Positions 34,826-46,495 of a DNA stretch of 64,000 nucleotides are shown here, one piece after another. Below the pieces are notes generated by a model. It saw only the letters and a list, made by a program, of their open reading frames with translations. It was not told the DNA's origin and ran no database searches. Source of the stretch: Amylostereum areolatum (taxonomy: Eukaryota > Basidiomycota > Agaricomycetes > Russulales > Stereaceae); assembly GCA_012932865.1 (NCBI GenBank), contig SAXG01000039.1:186001-250000 (forward strand), read 5' to 3'. A program made the translations under genes and the position numbers. The stretch's first letter is position 1. Every line of letters starts with the position of its first letter.

Positions 34826-37513
34826 ATGACACATTCCTCTTCCGACCACCACCATCCCCGCCGTTCCCTCCGCCTCCGCCTCCGCATACATCCTCCCTCT
34901 TCCTCTCAATTCGATCGCCTCCTCGCAGGCGATTCTTCAGCTGCCACCACGCCGTCCCCAATCTCCGCACGTTTGTCTCGCAAAGAGACCTGGAGCTACG
35001 AGTCTCCGTCCTGGCGAGGCCTACGAACGCCTGTGCTCCGTCATCGCCCAATACGATTTCTCCTCATCCGACCCCGACCATCTCTCCTTCAAGCAGAACG
35101 ATGTTTTGGAGATCGTAAGGCAGGAGGACTCAGGGTGGTGGGCCGCCGTTCGAGATAACGGCCAAGAAGTAGGCTGGATCCCTGCCTCGTACGTTCGCAT
35201 TCTCTCCGACGATGCCGCAGAGAAGGTCTATACCCTCCAAACCGAAACCTCCATCCCCCAATACGATCGCTGACAACGGCTCAAGATCCGCACCTCCTAG
35301 TCTCAAGCGCCTACTGGATCCCACCGCGTATTCGGGAGAGGATCACTCGAAGGGCGTGAGCAACGACCAGGTACGTCGTAACTCCGCTACCGTACCCCCT
35401 CCGACCTCACATCCGCCTTCTGGCTCTGGCAGTCGGTTTTCAAACTCGACTTTCTGCCTGGTCAAAGTCTAAATAAAGGCAAAACAGCGGAGCAAGCGCC
35501 CTCAGACGCGCATCAGGACTCCCCTCCCGCATATACCTCTCCCAAGTCTCATCGTTATCCCCTTCCGCCGCCTTCCCCATCCTTCCAGCAGACCCAATAA
35601 CCTTGTCCTCGAGAAATCTCTCCCCGCATCGCCTCGACGCGATCATGCGCCAAATCCCGCAGAATGGGAGGCGCGGTATATCTCGCACAGTCGCAGCCAC
35701 TCAGGGAGTGGCGACTCTAGCGGCGATCGTAACCGACGACGACAGCCCGTCCTAGTCGATGATCATCCATCATTGCAACGCCTCTCCGCCCTTATCCAAA
35801 CCCACAACCTCGATACGTCCACCCAATTTGCCGATACCGTCGTCGACGCCGCCGAGGACGGGCCCGACGACGACTACGAGGACCTCGACAGTCCGACCTC
35901 TCCCATATCCCCCATCGAGCCTGTGCGCACGCAATCAAGAGTCGGAAAGATCAAACGTCTGACCGGTGATGACGACGCACAAGCATTTCACAACGCAAAG
36001 CAGGCACAAGCCAATCTTCCTTGGTATATGCGTCCCCAATATGGCATCGACGAGATCAAGCTCGAGTATGATGGGAGCGTCAAGGCCGGCACCCTCCCGG
36101 CTCTCGTCGAGAGGCTGGTTATCGACCCGCTCCGTGCGTATTTCATCCCCGATTCGCCGAGGAACGCTGATGGACTGACCGGTATCGTCACGCCCAGGCA
36201 TGTCTCAGCAGGAAAGCTTCCGCCGCGTATTCCTCATGACCTTCCGCACCTTTGCCAGCGCGACCGAGGTGTTCGACCTCATGATCTCGCACTACGAGAT
36301 GGATGTGCCGCCCAATTTGACAACGACCGAGTTTGATCAATGGAAACAGGAAAAACTACGGCCGACACAGAAACGCGTGCTGACTGTATTGATGCTCTGG
36401 CTGGAGGAGTACGATATGCTCAACCAGGCGCCGGAAATTGCGCCGCGGCTACAGGAGTTTCTGTCTTTGATCGTGACGCCCGCGCACCTGTCGCAGACCG
36501 CGAAAGAAATGCTTCGCGACGCTCGAGCGTTTAGTAGGTCTTCTTCGGGTTTCATGGGAATATTGCGCGCTGACTGTGCCTCGCAGACGTTCGCAGAACC
36601 GCATGATGTCGAAGTCAATCCGGTCACGCAGCCCAAGCGATGGAAGAAGAAGTGGAAGGGAGAACACGAGCTGGCCCGCATGGATCCCTTGGAGATGGCC
36701 CAACATTTAGCACTTTACGAGTATGGTCTGTACAAACAGATCCAGGGGCAGGAGTGTTTCAACTGGACGAAAACTCGCACGGGTCCGACAGTGAAGAACA
36801 TGCTGGCGTTCATCGGGACCTACGACAAACTTGCGGACTGGGTCAAGATGAGCATCTTAGGAGGTGGATGGCTTGGGCAAGCGCGCGAACGCAGGTCGAC
36901 TTCTGGATACGTGTGGCTGAGGTTCGTTTGGGTCCCTTCCTTTCGCGCGCATATGCTCATGGCGCGCCTATTCCAGAAATGTCGTTCGTTACACAATTAC
37001 TCGTCTCTGAGTGCCATCATCGCCGCACTGTCCAGTACCGTCCTCTCGCGATTACATTTCACGTGGCTCAACGCTAGCCGAGAGTCGTACCTTGCCTCTC
37101 TCCTGAAGTTCAACGCACCAGGCGGGAACTACTCCTACTACCGGAATGTCCTCGATGGCGTCGAAGGTCCTTGCGTGCCCTACGCCGGCCCCTTCCTCAA
37201 GATGATGGTCTACGCCCAGGACCAGCACTCGGACAACGTGATCGTACAATCGGGCGAGAACCAGCCTCAATATACACTCATCCACTTCGTCAAGCGACAA
37301 AAGTGGTTCGAGGCGTCGACCGCGTTTCTGCGCTTCCAACAGAAGCACTACGCGTTCCCGGAGAACCCCGCCGTGTCCAACTTCGTCGTCGCGCAGATGA
37401 ACAGGGCGGCGACGATGGACGAGCGGTGGTTCTGGGCGCGCAGCGACGAGGTGCAGAAGGCGGAGCTGGTGCACGCGGACATCAAGAAGGGACTGCAGGC
37501 TGCGGGATTTTGA
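34826..37513 (+). CDS. Ras guanine-nucleotide exchange factor (Cdc25-type) with SH3 domain
   Basis: Activates Ras by GDP release. Order of parts: a basic His/Ser-rich N-terminus; an SH3 domain (about 35026-35180: SVIAQYDFSSSDPDHLSF, then DSGWWAAVRD and GWIPASYV); a Ser/Pro-rich disordered region; the REM (RasGEF_N) domain (GTLPALVERLV, then FRRVFLMTFRTFASATEVFD, split by an intron around 36133-36198); and the catalytic RasGEF domain (LEMAQHLALYEY, KCRSLHNYSSLSAIIAALSS, VPYAGPFLKMM) ending at 37513. SH3 plus REM plus RasGEF is the architecture of budding-yeast Cdc25. Single-base breaks are needed before the SH3 domain, at a C-run 35255-35259, at CCC 35593-35595 and near 36860 (a missing base). 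All match the window-wide error pattern except the last. Start and first 70 residues are less certain. Confidence 0.88.
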
Positions 37514-38163
37514 GGCCTGGGAGAGCAGGACGGGGTGAGTAGGACGCCGGGGACTACTGTATATTTCGAGATCTAACGGGGGTCGGGGGAGGCTTGGGAG
37601 AACGGACATGTTTGGGATCCGCTGCATCTGTATTACTACGATCTTCCACCCTCATTGCGTGTATTCCGCTCGCACTGTTTGCATGCGTTCGCCAGTCGAC
37701 GCCGTATGTATACGTATTTCTAGCTAGTCGTCGTCATTTGCTCCGCGCATACCGATACTGTTTAATTGTAATTATTCGTTTTCGTCTGCTTCATTTGCCC
37801 CAGCCTGATGAGCAATCCAAGGCGTCGGTGAGTGGGTCAAGAGTGGGTCCCAATCAGACCGTTCATCTGGAGTCTTGATATTGGATGGGTGTACGTTTGC
37901 ATCGCGCCGGGCTGTGTACAAGACCAATGTCCACGACTCCACGACAGATATGTACCGAGTATCATGAGGAACTACTTACATGCATGCGAAGGAACATTAA
38001 TATATACTACAACGGTACGGCATAGAAAAATGACGGTGAAGACTGGCGGAAACGAGGAGAGAGACTGCCGAAGATCTAACCTGGACTGTTCCGAGGAAGA
38101 GTGAAAGGAATCGAGGAAGGAAGCATATCCAATGACCGTGCGTGAGGGGAAGGGAAACCACAT
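37514..38163. other. Convergent 3' ends of Ras GEF and Rab5
   Basis: No gene; 650 bases expected to carry both 3' UTRs. Confidence 0.45.
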
Positions 38164-39192
38164 CTAACAATTGCACTGCTCGCTTGACGCGCCTGCTTGC
38201 TGCTTATTGAGGTCGACGCCGGCCCTCCCCGCCGTTGTACCCGCGCGAGCGCCGCTTCTTGAGGCAGGCGGCGCGGTCGTCGGCAGCTTCTTCGCTGTGG
38301 AAAAAGTCAGAATTTCGGGCTGCGTGTGGCGCAAGGGGAGCCCGGTGACGCACCGATCGCGGTGAAAATGTCCGCGACACCCTCTCCGGACTTGGCACTT
38401 GTTTCCGCCCACATGAGTCCCTCATCCTCCGCGTACTTCTGTGCCTCCTCCTGAGTGACCTGTCGCCGCGCCGCGAGATCAGACTTGTTTCCGCAAAGGG
38501 CGATGACGATGGAAGGGTCTGCTTGGCGCTGCAGTTCGCGAATCCAGTTGCGGGCTTTCTCGAGGGATGCGGACTGCGTGATGTCATAGACCACTACGGC
38601 GCAATTGGCGTTGCGGTAGTACATGGGGGCCTGGGGGGTGCGGTCAAAAAAGGCGGTGAGAACGAGGGTGGAGTGAGACGTACGAGGGACTGTGCGTGAG
38701 CAAGTGCCGTACGATCCGATCAGCACAGGCAGGTACAGGGCAGAGGGGACTGAGACGGACCTTATACCGCTCTTGCCCTGCGGTATCCCTGAGGGTGCGT
38801 GCAGGGTAAGTAAAACTGACGGCGGATGGGGCGAATGAGCGCACCAAATCTCAAACTTGACCGTCAACCCATCGTCGAGCGCCACGGTCTGTGTGAGGAA
38901 GGCGGCTAGAAAAGGATCGTGAGACGATAGCCACGGGGAAGGAAAGAAGGACGCACCTCCGATGGTGCTCTCCCTGTAATCGTCGAACTGGTCCTTGACG
39001 AAGCGCAAAACGAGACTGGGGAGTTGGACAAGTCAGGACGGGCGGGGAGCTGGCGAGAACGGTTCTACGTCACCTAGACTTGCCCACGGCGGATTCGCCT
39101 ACGAAAGGTTGAGAAACGAAGAGTAGCGGAGCGAGCGAAGGGGGGATAAACGTACCGAGAAGGACCAGCTTGAACTGAAGTTGTTTGGACAT
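38164..39192 (-). CDS. YPT5: Rab5-type small GTPase (early endosome)
   Basis: Controls early-endosome fusion. The eight exons are 39156-39192, 39074-39098, 38957-39015, 38845-38905, 38761-38788, 38684-38689, 38354-38630 and 38164-38294, giving 207 residues without any frame break. GTPase motifs: P-loop GESAVGKSS, switch I around the Thr of [14 protein letters not shown] (G3), GNKSDL (G4) and ETSAKSG (G5). The Rab5 signature [18 protein letters not shown] is present. The C-terminus ends CNC, a CXC double-geranylgeranylation signal where animal Rab5 ends CCSN. Exon 6 is just six bases (TCCCTC, Ser-Leu), completing the invariant RYKSLAPMYY. It is divergent from the Mei2-like gene. Confidence 0.95.
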
Positions 39193-39558
39193 GAGAAAGC
39201 GAGGAGCGGTGGAGGCGGAGAGCGAAGGGCGTTCAAGAGCGGGTGGCGCTGCGGATAAGCGGCAGTGCGCGACCCCAAGCAGTGCTCAAGCTGAACCGAG
39301 GCCCGTTTCGGCCAGCGACCGGTGATCACGTGGATTACCTCACCATTTTCTCCCGGGCTTGCCGCTCGCTCTCTTGCCTTCACTCCATCACCACCGTTCT
39401 TCCTCAGAACGCTCCCCCTTCGCCATTCTTGCCCGCGCGTCGCTCCTGAGCATCCCTAAGCCCGTTGTTTCCCTCGCGCATCTCCGACCCGTCCAAGACC
39501 GACACAGAAAAGCTATAGTCAACGTCCACTGTCTTCCTCTTCTTGAGTTGAGCCCGCC
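39193..39558. promoter_or_regulatory. Divergent promoter of Rab5 and the Mei2-like gene
   Basis: 366 bases between start codons; no TATA box seen. Pyrimidine-rich on the plus strand just before 39559. Confidence 0.45.
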
Positions 39559-42233
39559 ATGAGTCGACATCACCCGTACAACGGTCCTTACGATGGTCCT
39601 GGCTTCCGGAGAGGTGGTCCCCCAACTGGACCCGGTCCAGATCGCTCTCATCGTTTCAACGACGGTCCTCCCCGTGGCAGAGGATTTGGCCCCCGCGGAA
39701 GAGGGCGTGGCGGATTTAGCGGTCATGATTCCGGTCCAGGTCATGCGTCTTCTTACGACCAGTCTCCCCCGCAAGGCGACGTTGGAGGTTACCAAGACCC
39801 TTTCTATCAGAATAATCCCTTATGGAGGAGGGCCCTCTCAGTTCAGTTCCGCCGACACCGAGGGTGGTTATGATCAATCCTATGGTGACTACGAAGGTGC
39901 GCTTGAATAACAATCAGTTTTTGTCTCAGTTTCTGGGTAGCCCCGGCGCCCCTCTTTGTGGCCCGATTGTTCCCAAGTTGATTGAGCCACCTCCCTTCCA
40001 TGTCTGTCGGGCGACGGAGTGAGCAAGTGAGCTTAAGCAACACCTTCGACCGCCATTGGCCTCGTCGGTCCCACGCTCCTCATGCGACGTTCAGTTTTCA
40101 CCTTCAATCATGGCCATTTGAGCGCTTGAACCTGAGGGTTTGAACTACTTGCTCGGTCGGATGGAACGGCATGTTTCGAGAGGGCTGGGTTACTCCCAGC
40201 TATGTTTTCGTGCTCAATCTCCTCTTTCTGCTACGTCGTGAATGTGCTCATCTAATGTGGCCTGCTCGTTAGACGGTTCAGGCGGCAACTGGGGCCCGGG
40301 GCTCGGCCGGGCCGAAGCGAGGACCGCGACGTGAACGCGACGATAAGGTGCACGACACTATCATCGAAGAGCGCATACAACGTGAACGTCCTTGTCGAAC
40401 ATTGTTCATACGTAACATTAAGGCGAGTCAGACTGGTGCGATAAGGCATTAGATACTAACGGTTGTCGCCCATCTGCAGTACGAAACAAGTAGTGATGAG
40501 GTTCGTCGCATTTTTGAGGAACACGGTGAAGTCAAGACCTTTTTCGATCTCATCGCCAACCGTGGCATGGTTTTCGTAACTTTCGTGAGTAAACCGTACT
40601 GTCGGACGTGCTACGTGGGGTTGACAAGAGTCTTCCCCGAAGTATGACTTGCGTGCTGCCGAAAGAGCACGAGAGCGTCTACAAGGTTCCTGAAATCAGT
40701 GGACGACCGGTAAGATGTCTTCCCCGTGATTGTCTCGGAAGACTCTTGAACATGGTTCCTTCAGATTGATGTTCATTACTCCCTACCGCGGGATGACCAT
40801 GGGAAAGGCGGTGGCGGAGAGAAAGAACCAAGAAGTTGCAAGGAACGTTACTCGTCAGTCTCAAAAATTCCCCCTCAGGCCAAGGTCTCGATGAAGGGGA
40901 AGTAAGGCGCAAGTTCCAACAATTTGGGGACGTCAAGGCCGTGCGTCATACCGGTGACAGGAATGAGTACGATTTCTCTGCTTGTGCAAAGGATTTACAC
41001 TGACTCTTCCTTCGTAGCCAAAAATACGTTGAATTCTATGACATTAGGGTTCGTGCATCTGTCGTCGCCAGGTCGGCCCTCCTGACGTTGCTTTCAGTCC
41101 GCTCAAGATGCGTTCGACCGTCTACGTCATCAAAGTATACAAGACGGTGTGATGGAGATTGTGTTGGGTTGGGAGGAACCTCCGCCCGGGCAAACATTGC
41201 GGTGGGTGCTTTTCACAGATTTGCTTTGACGACGGCCTAAAACGTACTCACAGTCGTGATGACTCATTCGGATCGCAAGGTAGTCGTGGAGAATGGGACG
41301 AACCCCGCGGCGGGGGATTCCGAGGAAGGGGGCGTGGCCGCTGGCCGCGGAAGGGGTGGTTTCGGTGGGCGCGATGAAGGGCGTGACTGGGAGCGCGACC
41401 GGGACCGTCCTCGACGGTACGATGATGACTTCGGTGGTGCACGAGGAGGGCCGCCCGGTGGACGTGGTGGATATCAGGACCGGTTCAACGGACGAGAGGC
41501 AGGTCCCAGCGGAGGGTATAACGCAGGACCCCCCGGTGGCGGCGGATATGGTGAAATCCCCCCTCCGTCATTTAGCGCTCCTCCTGTCGTTCCCCTTGTG
41601 AATCAGGTCGGGTCATCTGCTCTTCCCTGTGCTACACCAGATCTGACCAAACCTTCCAGCCTGTCGATGAACGACTTGACCAAGCGCGCAAGGTCCAACA
41701 GGCAAGTTCCTTTCCACTATTATCGTTCATCTGGACTGACATGTCCGTCACAGTTGCTCGCCGCTTTGAAGCAACCTCAAAATGGGGCTGGGGCCCCACC
41801 CCCGCAACAGCAGCAGCAAGGGCCTCCGCCGCCTGTGCCCCAAGCGCCTCCGGCACCTTACTACGCGCCCCCTCCTGCCGTTCAACAACAACACCGACCC
41901 CCGGTCTATCAACAACCGCCGCCAGCGGCAGCACCAGCACCAGCACCTACACCTGCTTCGTTCCCACCTGCTCCACAGCCTGGTGCTGCACAACCGGCTC
42001 TGCCATCAGGCCTTCTCGCTCTTCTGCAGCAGGCGCAGCAACAACAAGCCTCCGGGGCAGGCACACCTCCTCATTTAGGCCCTCCGGCGGCAACGTTTGC
42101 TCCTCCGCGGATGGGAACAGCGCCCGTTGGCCTGCCACCCCATCTGAATGGCCCCCCACCGCCCGGCGTACCGATGTCCGCCGGCCACGTCGATTATTCG
42201 ACGCAGTTAATGAATTACTTGGTGCGTTATTGA
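39559..42233 (+). CDS. Mei2-like RNA-binding protein with two RRMs and RGG/Pro-Gln tails
   Basis: RNA-binding protein. The N-terminal Gly/Arg/Pro-rich region (RGG-like, from MSRHHPYNGPYDGP) is followed, after a 375-base intron, by RRM1 (RNP2 TLFIRNIKY, RNP1 GMVFVTFYDLRAAERARERL, IDVHYSLPRDD) and RRM2 (GTLLVSLKNSPSG, VRRKFQQFGDVKAVR, KYVEFYDIRSAQDAF). The spacing and the HYS(L/I)P motif after RRM1 are typical of Mei2-like proteins. The Mei2-specific third RRM is absent; instead there is a second RGG-rich stretch and a long Pro/Gln-rich tail ending at 42233. One intron (40423-40479) is GC-AG. At least seven single-base frame breaks are needed, at 39817-39819, 40298-40301, 40689-40690, 40822-40824, about 40832, about 41350 and possibly one more. 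One of them places a TCC TGA in frame. The RRM family call is solid; the exact orthologue is not. Confidence 0.82.
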
Positions 42234-42742
42234 TCTTTACTGTGATGAGGTAAGGGCTGACGTTTACGGGAAGGCGAACGCGAAGAAATAGAACAATCGT
42301 GAGTTTGGGATGTAAGGTGTTGCTTTGGTCTCCGTCTGTTAGTCGTTCCCTGTGTGAGAGCTTTTTTATTCCTACGATTATGTTCTGGGATGGGTTTTAT
42401 GCTCGAGGCTTTCTGGCGTCGAGACTGTGTGGTCCCGAATATATGTGTTTTCTGCTCTTTTCTCAATAACCATGCGTTCTTCTCTTCAATCTCGCTTGTT
42501 CGAACCACGCCTCGCAACCCCTGCGAGTTGGTCGTCAGTTACGCGGCGAAGGCTGAGTCGGAGTCGAAGCGTTGGATGGCCGGAGGGCTGCGGCCCGGCC
42601 GTCCGTTTACAGTGTTGCCAGTGGCGGCGGCGGTATCCAGTTCGCAATTCAGCGTTCAACCACCACCACCACCACCACCACCACCTGGCATCGACGACAA
42701 CAAATCTACGCGGGTCTTACACCCAACACCGCTCCCCACGCT
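42234..42742. other. Spacer between Mei2-like and LAMTOR2 genes
   Basis: No separate gene. Holds the 3' UTR of the Mei2-like gene and the leader of LAMTOR2, including a CAC/CCA triplet repeat. Confidence 0.5.
42659..42685. repeat. CAC trinucleotide repeat
   Basis: About nine units, upstream of the LAMTOR2 start codon in the probable 5' UTR. Confidence 0.85.
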
Positions 42743-43294
42743 ATGCTCGTCCTCTCGAGTCTGCACAAACTCCTTTCTCAAGCCCTAGGTACCACACCAT
42801 CTGACCGCTGCCCTGCTCACGCCCTCGGGTCAGCTCGTCGCGTGCGCCCATTCGCAATGTCGAACTAAAGACAACGTACGTGTTGTTGTGGGCCTCGCTG
42901 GCGAGGTCTGGGCAGAAGTGCATGGTGTCGCCGCGGTCGAGAGTGAGGTACGTCTGCAGGTGTGAACCTTCGCGATGGGCGGAAGACTCATACGTCATAG
43001 GTTGGACGGATCGTCGTGGCCCCGGTGGAAGATGGCGCTGGCTCAGCACAGGTCGGAGAACAGCCGTTGATGCTGGTCGTATTGTGTGCGACGGAAGAAG
43101 TCGACTGGGACGATCTGGAAGCCAGGGTGTGTGTTTTCGGTCCTATAACCGGTTTACGGCGGTTGCTCATGTGGAGGCTCGGATGGCAGGCACGAGAGCT
43201 GGCGAAGCACCTGTCGAAGCCGGTGAACAAAATACGGGGGCCTCTCACTGCGCCTGTCGTCAAGCCTCCCACGACGTCTCCACGAGCGAGATAA
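42743..43294 (+). CDS. LAMTOR2: LAMTOR2-like Roadblock protein (Ragulator/EGO-type)
   Basis: A small Roadblock/LC7-fold protein of the lysosomal or vacuolar Ragulator scaffold for Rag GTPases and TOR signalling. It starts MLVLSSLHKLLSQAL, and a Roadblock strand pair follows (LLTPSGQLVACA, then VRVVVGLAGEVWAEV). The next exon gives GRIVVAPVEDG and LMLVVLCATEEVDWDDLEAR. The last exon gives the C-terminal helix ARELAKHLSKPVNKIRGPL and a short basic tail. Introns lie after AAVESE (GTACGT donor) and after DDLEAR (GTGTGT donor). One overcalled G at 42788-42789 must be removed between exon parts 1 and 2. Length (about 150 residues) suits the family. Divergent from human LAMTOR2, so this is a fold-and-pattern assignment. 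Confidence 0.75.
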
Positions 43295-43712
43295 ACAAAT
43301 GCTCGGACAAAAGTACAGTATACACGCGGGTACATAGTGCGCTACCTTTCCTTCTCCCCCGCGTGAACTTGGTTGACCAGTTCCTGTGATTGTAGTCGGT
43401 GGAAGGAGTTCCTTGATTTTTGGTTGGTTTCTTGAATACTCGTGGATTATAGCTGCCTGCTCTCTTAGACATTTCGCACGTTACTTTACATCTAATGGTA
43501 ATAACATACTATTCTGTTGACTTTGGGTCGAGGCAGAGGGTGTGAGCGGGGGTGATGCGTTATGAACCGAGCGAGGATGAAATCTGGAGCGGGTGAGAGG
43601 CGGCGTCGGCACGGACGAAATACGCGCTTGACGCGTCGGTCCCACCCTCAGCTTCGTCCGTCCGACCAACTTCCCGTCCCGTCCCTCCCTTCCTCTCCTC
43701 TTTCCGTACACC
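43295..43712. other. Spacer between LAMTOR2 and COQ1
   Basis: No gene; 3' UTR of LAMTOR2 and promoter of COQ1. No TATA box seen. A pyrimidine-rich leader precedes the ATG at 43713. Confidence 0.45.
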
Positions 43713-45243
43713 ATGAAACGCTGGTCGGCCTCCTCCGGCGCGCGCATTGCGCGCTCAACGTATCTTCAGCCCGCGCCACGCCGCACCCTCCAAAAACCGT
43801 ACAGTGCCCTCGCACAACCGCACCGTCACACGCAAGAGTCAGTCGCAGCACACGCTCCTTTGCCCCCGAATAGTCTCCTGTCCACGCCTTCCCCGAGACC
43901 AGACCCATATTCTCTACTGAAACCCCAACTCGACACCCTCCGCGAACGTCTGCTCAACCTCCTCGGATCCTCCCACCCGACCCTCACCGAAATCGCAAAG
44001 TACTACTTCCTCCAACCGTCAAAACAGCTCCGACCCCTCTTCGTCCTTCTGTTCGCGCAGGCGACGAACGGTTTGGGCACCGACTGGGAGCAGAAGCGCT
44101 GGGCAGCCGAATGCGAGGGGGCAGGCGGACGTGCGGAGGAGCTCGACCAACCGCTGTCGCGACCGGATGTGCTCAACGACTGGAACCCGCACATGCCAGA
44201 CCACACCGCGTCCTTCTCCACCGTGTTCTCCCTCCTTCCAGCCCAACCCGCTCCCCCGCAACCCATGCCTCCACCACGAACCCCCCACTCTCCCCGCGCT
44301 CGCCAACGTGCTCCTGCCCACGCAGGCGCGCCTCGCACAGATCGTCGAAATGATCCACGTCGCGTCACTGCTCCACGACGACGTTGTCGACAAGTCCGAC
44401 CTTCGCCGCGGCGCGCCATCTGCGCCCGCCGCGTTCGGAAACAAGTTCACCATCCTCGCAGGGGATTTCCTCCTCGGACGCGCGTCCTTGGCGCTGTCGC
44501 GTTTGGGCGACCCGGAGGTCGTCGAGCTCATCGCGAGCGTGATCATCAACCTTGTGGAAGGCGAGATCCTCCAGCTGAACAAGGTCGTCGCGGAAGGCAC
44601 CGCGCTCGCGACCGCGGGATCGCGCGGCAGCGGAAGCGAGGGCTGGAACATGTATCTCAAGAAGACGTACCTCAAGACGGCAAGCTTGATGGCGAAGGGC
44701 GCACGCGCGTCGGTCGTGCTTGGAGGCTCGCGCGAGGGTGAGGTGTGGAAGGAAGTCGCGTATGCGTACGGCCGCAATATCGGCATCGCATTCCAGGTGC
44801 GTGACCATGTCCGACCTATTATTGCTCGGGGACAGCCGTGTTGATTGTAACCCTAGCTCGTAGACGACGTCTTGGATTACGAGGCGGGGGAGAGCACGCT
44901 CGGCAAGCCTGGAGGCGCTGACTTGAAGCTAGGGTCTGGCTACGGGTCCAGCGCTGTATGCGTGGGAGGAGCACCCGGAGATGGGCCCACTCATTGCACG
45001 CAAGTTTGAAAACGAGGGTGATGTCGAGCTTGTGAGTTATACTTCCACCTTACGGGAGGGCGTGACTGACGAGGATTACAGGCTCGCGACTTGGTGCGTC
45101 GGTCATCTGGCGTGGACCGTACACGAGAACTGGCGGTCGCGCATGCGGATAAAGCCCTGGAGGCATTGCAGCATCTGCCCGACAGCGACGCAAAGAGCGC
45201 GTTGGAGGAGCTGACGGAGCGTGTGGTCAAGAGGAAATGGTAA
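43713..45243 (+). CDS. COQ1: Mitochondrial polyprenyl diphosphate synthase (ubiquinone side chain)
   Basis: Makes the long isoprenoid tail of ubiquinone in the mitochondrial matrix from isopentenyl diphosphate. The N-terminus (MKRWSASSGARIARSTYLQP) is basic, Ser/Ala-rich and lacks acidic residues, as a targeting presequence should. The family core is present: HPTLTEIAKYYFLQPSKQLRP, MIHVASLLHDDVVDKS (first Asp-rich motif DDxxD), RRGAPSAPAAFGNKF, LAGDFLLGRASLALSRLG and VEGEILQLN. After an intron (GTGCGT donor) comes the second Asp-rich motif LVDDVLDYE with GKPGGADLKLG. A Pro/Trp-rich insertion before the first motif is longer than in animals. The site usually GKRxRP reads SKQLRP. Two one-base overcalls: C-run 44281-44286 and GGG 44932-44934. 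The final intron precedes ARDLVRRSSG; stop at 45243. Confidence 0.9.
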
Positions 45244-45771
45244 GGTTGCCGTGGTTCGCGAACTCGTACTTTCATAGACCCCCAGGCCTTATGGACCAAC
45301 ATGCTTTTCATACACCACTCGTATTCGCATAATAACAGTACCGCCTGCATCTTGGTATTGGGCCCTCTCTTGTACTCGTACGCATAGTGGGTGCGGGATA
45401 TGTCGTATGGACGGCGCAGGAGGCAGCGGGGCGCTGATATGCATTTGAATATACAATACACGAGTTTAATGGTTCGAAGGATCTGTTGCGCTATCCCGAC
45501 CTGAGGTACCCGTGGTACGAACATGCAATCGTGGTCGCCAGTTCCTTTGGATCACCGTGCCACTGTACTGTGCACATGGCAAGAGAGAAACGCCCTGTGG
45601 GCAAGATCTTCCACGAATGTGGGCACGTCTGCAGGATGGATGATTTCCGCGGCAATGGTGTGCGCGCATTTTTGATATGCTCAGGAGGGTGAGGTTGAAC
45701 TGTAGATAAGACCGACATCAGAACCTAGAAGTACAACGATGTTTATATGCTCACCGACGAGTAGATGGAAC
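45244..45771. other. Convergent 3' ends of COQ1 and MED11
   Basis: No gene; expected 3' UTRs. Short overlapping frames of 65-75 codons on both strands have no support. Confidence 0.45.
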
Positions 45772-46495
45772 TCAACCTTCCATGACAATGTCTTCTCCCA
45801 TGTCGGGTTGTTGGTCACTGTCCCGAGCATCACGAAGACGAGTCAAAGCGTCCAGTATGCCGCGCCATGCGTCCCTCTCTATGCGCTCTTCCTGAAGGCC
45901 TTGCATCTTCGCCTTGGGCTTCACCTCCGCCGCCGCGCCGTTTGAAGTGGGGCCATTGGTAGACGCGGAGGTGCCCGCTTTCGCACTAACAGAGTTTGGC
46001 AGACCAACGCCTTGTGCTCTGGGAATGAAACCCGCGGGGGGCGCGGTGATCGCGCTCGGTGCGATACGAGACTGGCGGATGTGCGCGAGGGATGAACGAA
46101 TAGCGAACTGTATGGACTGTCCAAGGTATATATCACTTATTAGCGAAGATAAGGCAGGAAAAGGAGATGTCGTACGTCAAGACGCTCGAAGTACTCGCTG
46201 ACTTCAAGGACGAACTGCTCAGACCGCTCTTCGCCCTGAGGGAGTCCGTCGCCCGGTTCATCCGTCTGAGGGAGCGTAAGGAGAGACATAGACGACGCTG
46301 CGAGCGATAGCAATCGGCTGATATCCTGGAAAATGCACGCTCGACAGGGAGAACTAGAAGAAGGGCCGAAAGACGCACCTTTTCGACTTCACCCAATGCA
46401 TAGATCTGCCGAGAGGTGCGACTGGACATCCACACGGGATCTATGTTCTCCGGGGGATCATTTTGAGATTGCGTGGGTTCTCCGGTGGAACTCAT
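45772..46495 (-). CDS. MED11: Mediator complex subunit 11
   Basis: Head-module subunit of Mediator, bridging activators and RNA polymerase II in the nucleus. Three exons (46379-46495, 46176-46325, 45772-46116) join cleanly to give 203 residues. The Med11 helical core is RQIYALGEVEKDISRLLSLA, a TLPQTDE loop, GEERSEQFVLEVSEYFERLD and SIQFAIRSSLAHIRQSRIAP. The C-terminal part is Ala/Ser/Pro-rich, then a helix (MQGLQEERIERDAWRGIL) ending DIVMEG. The length is larger than yeast Med11 (about 130) because of this tail, which is usual in basidiomycetes. No frame break. It starts 430 bases from TSC10 in divergent orientation. Confidence 0.88.
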
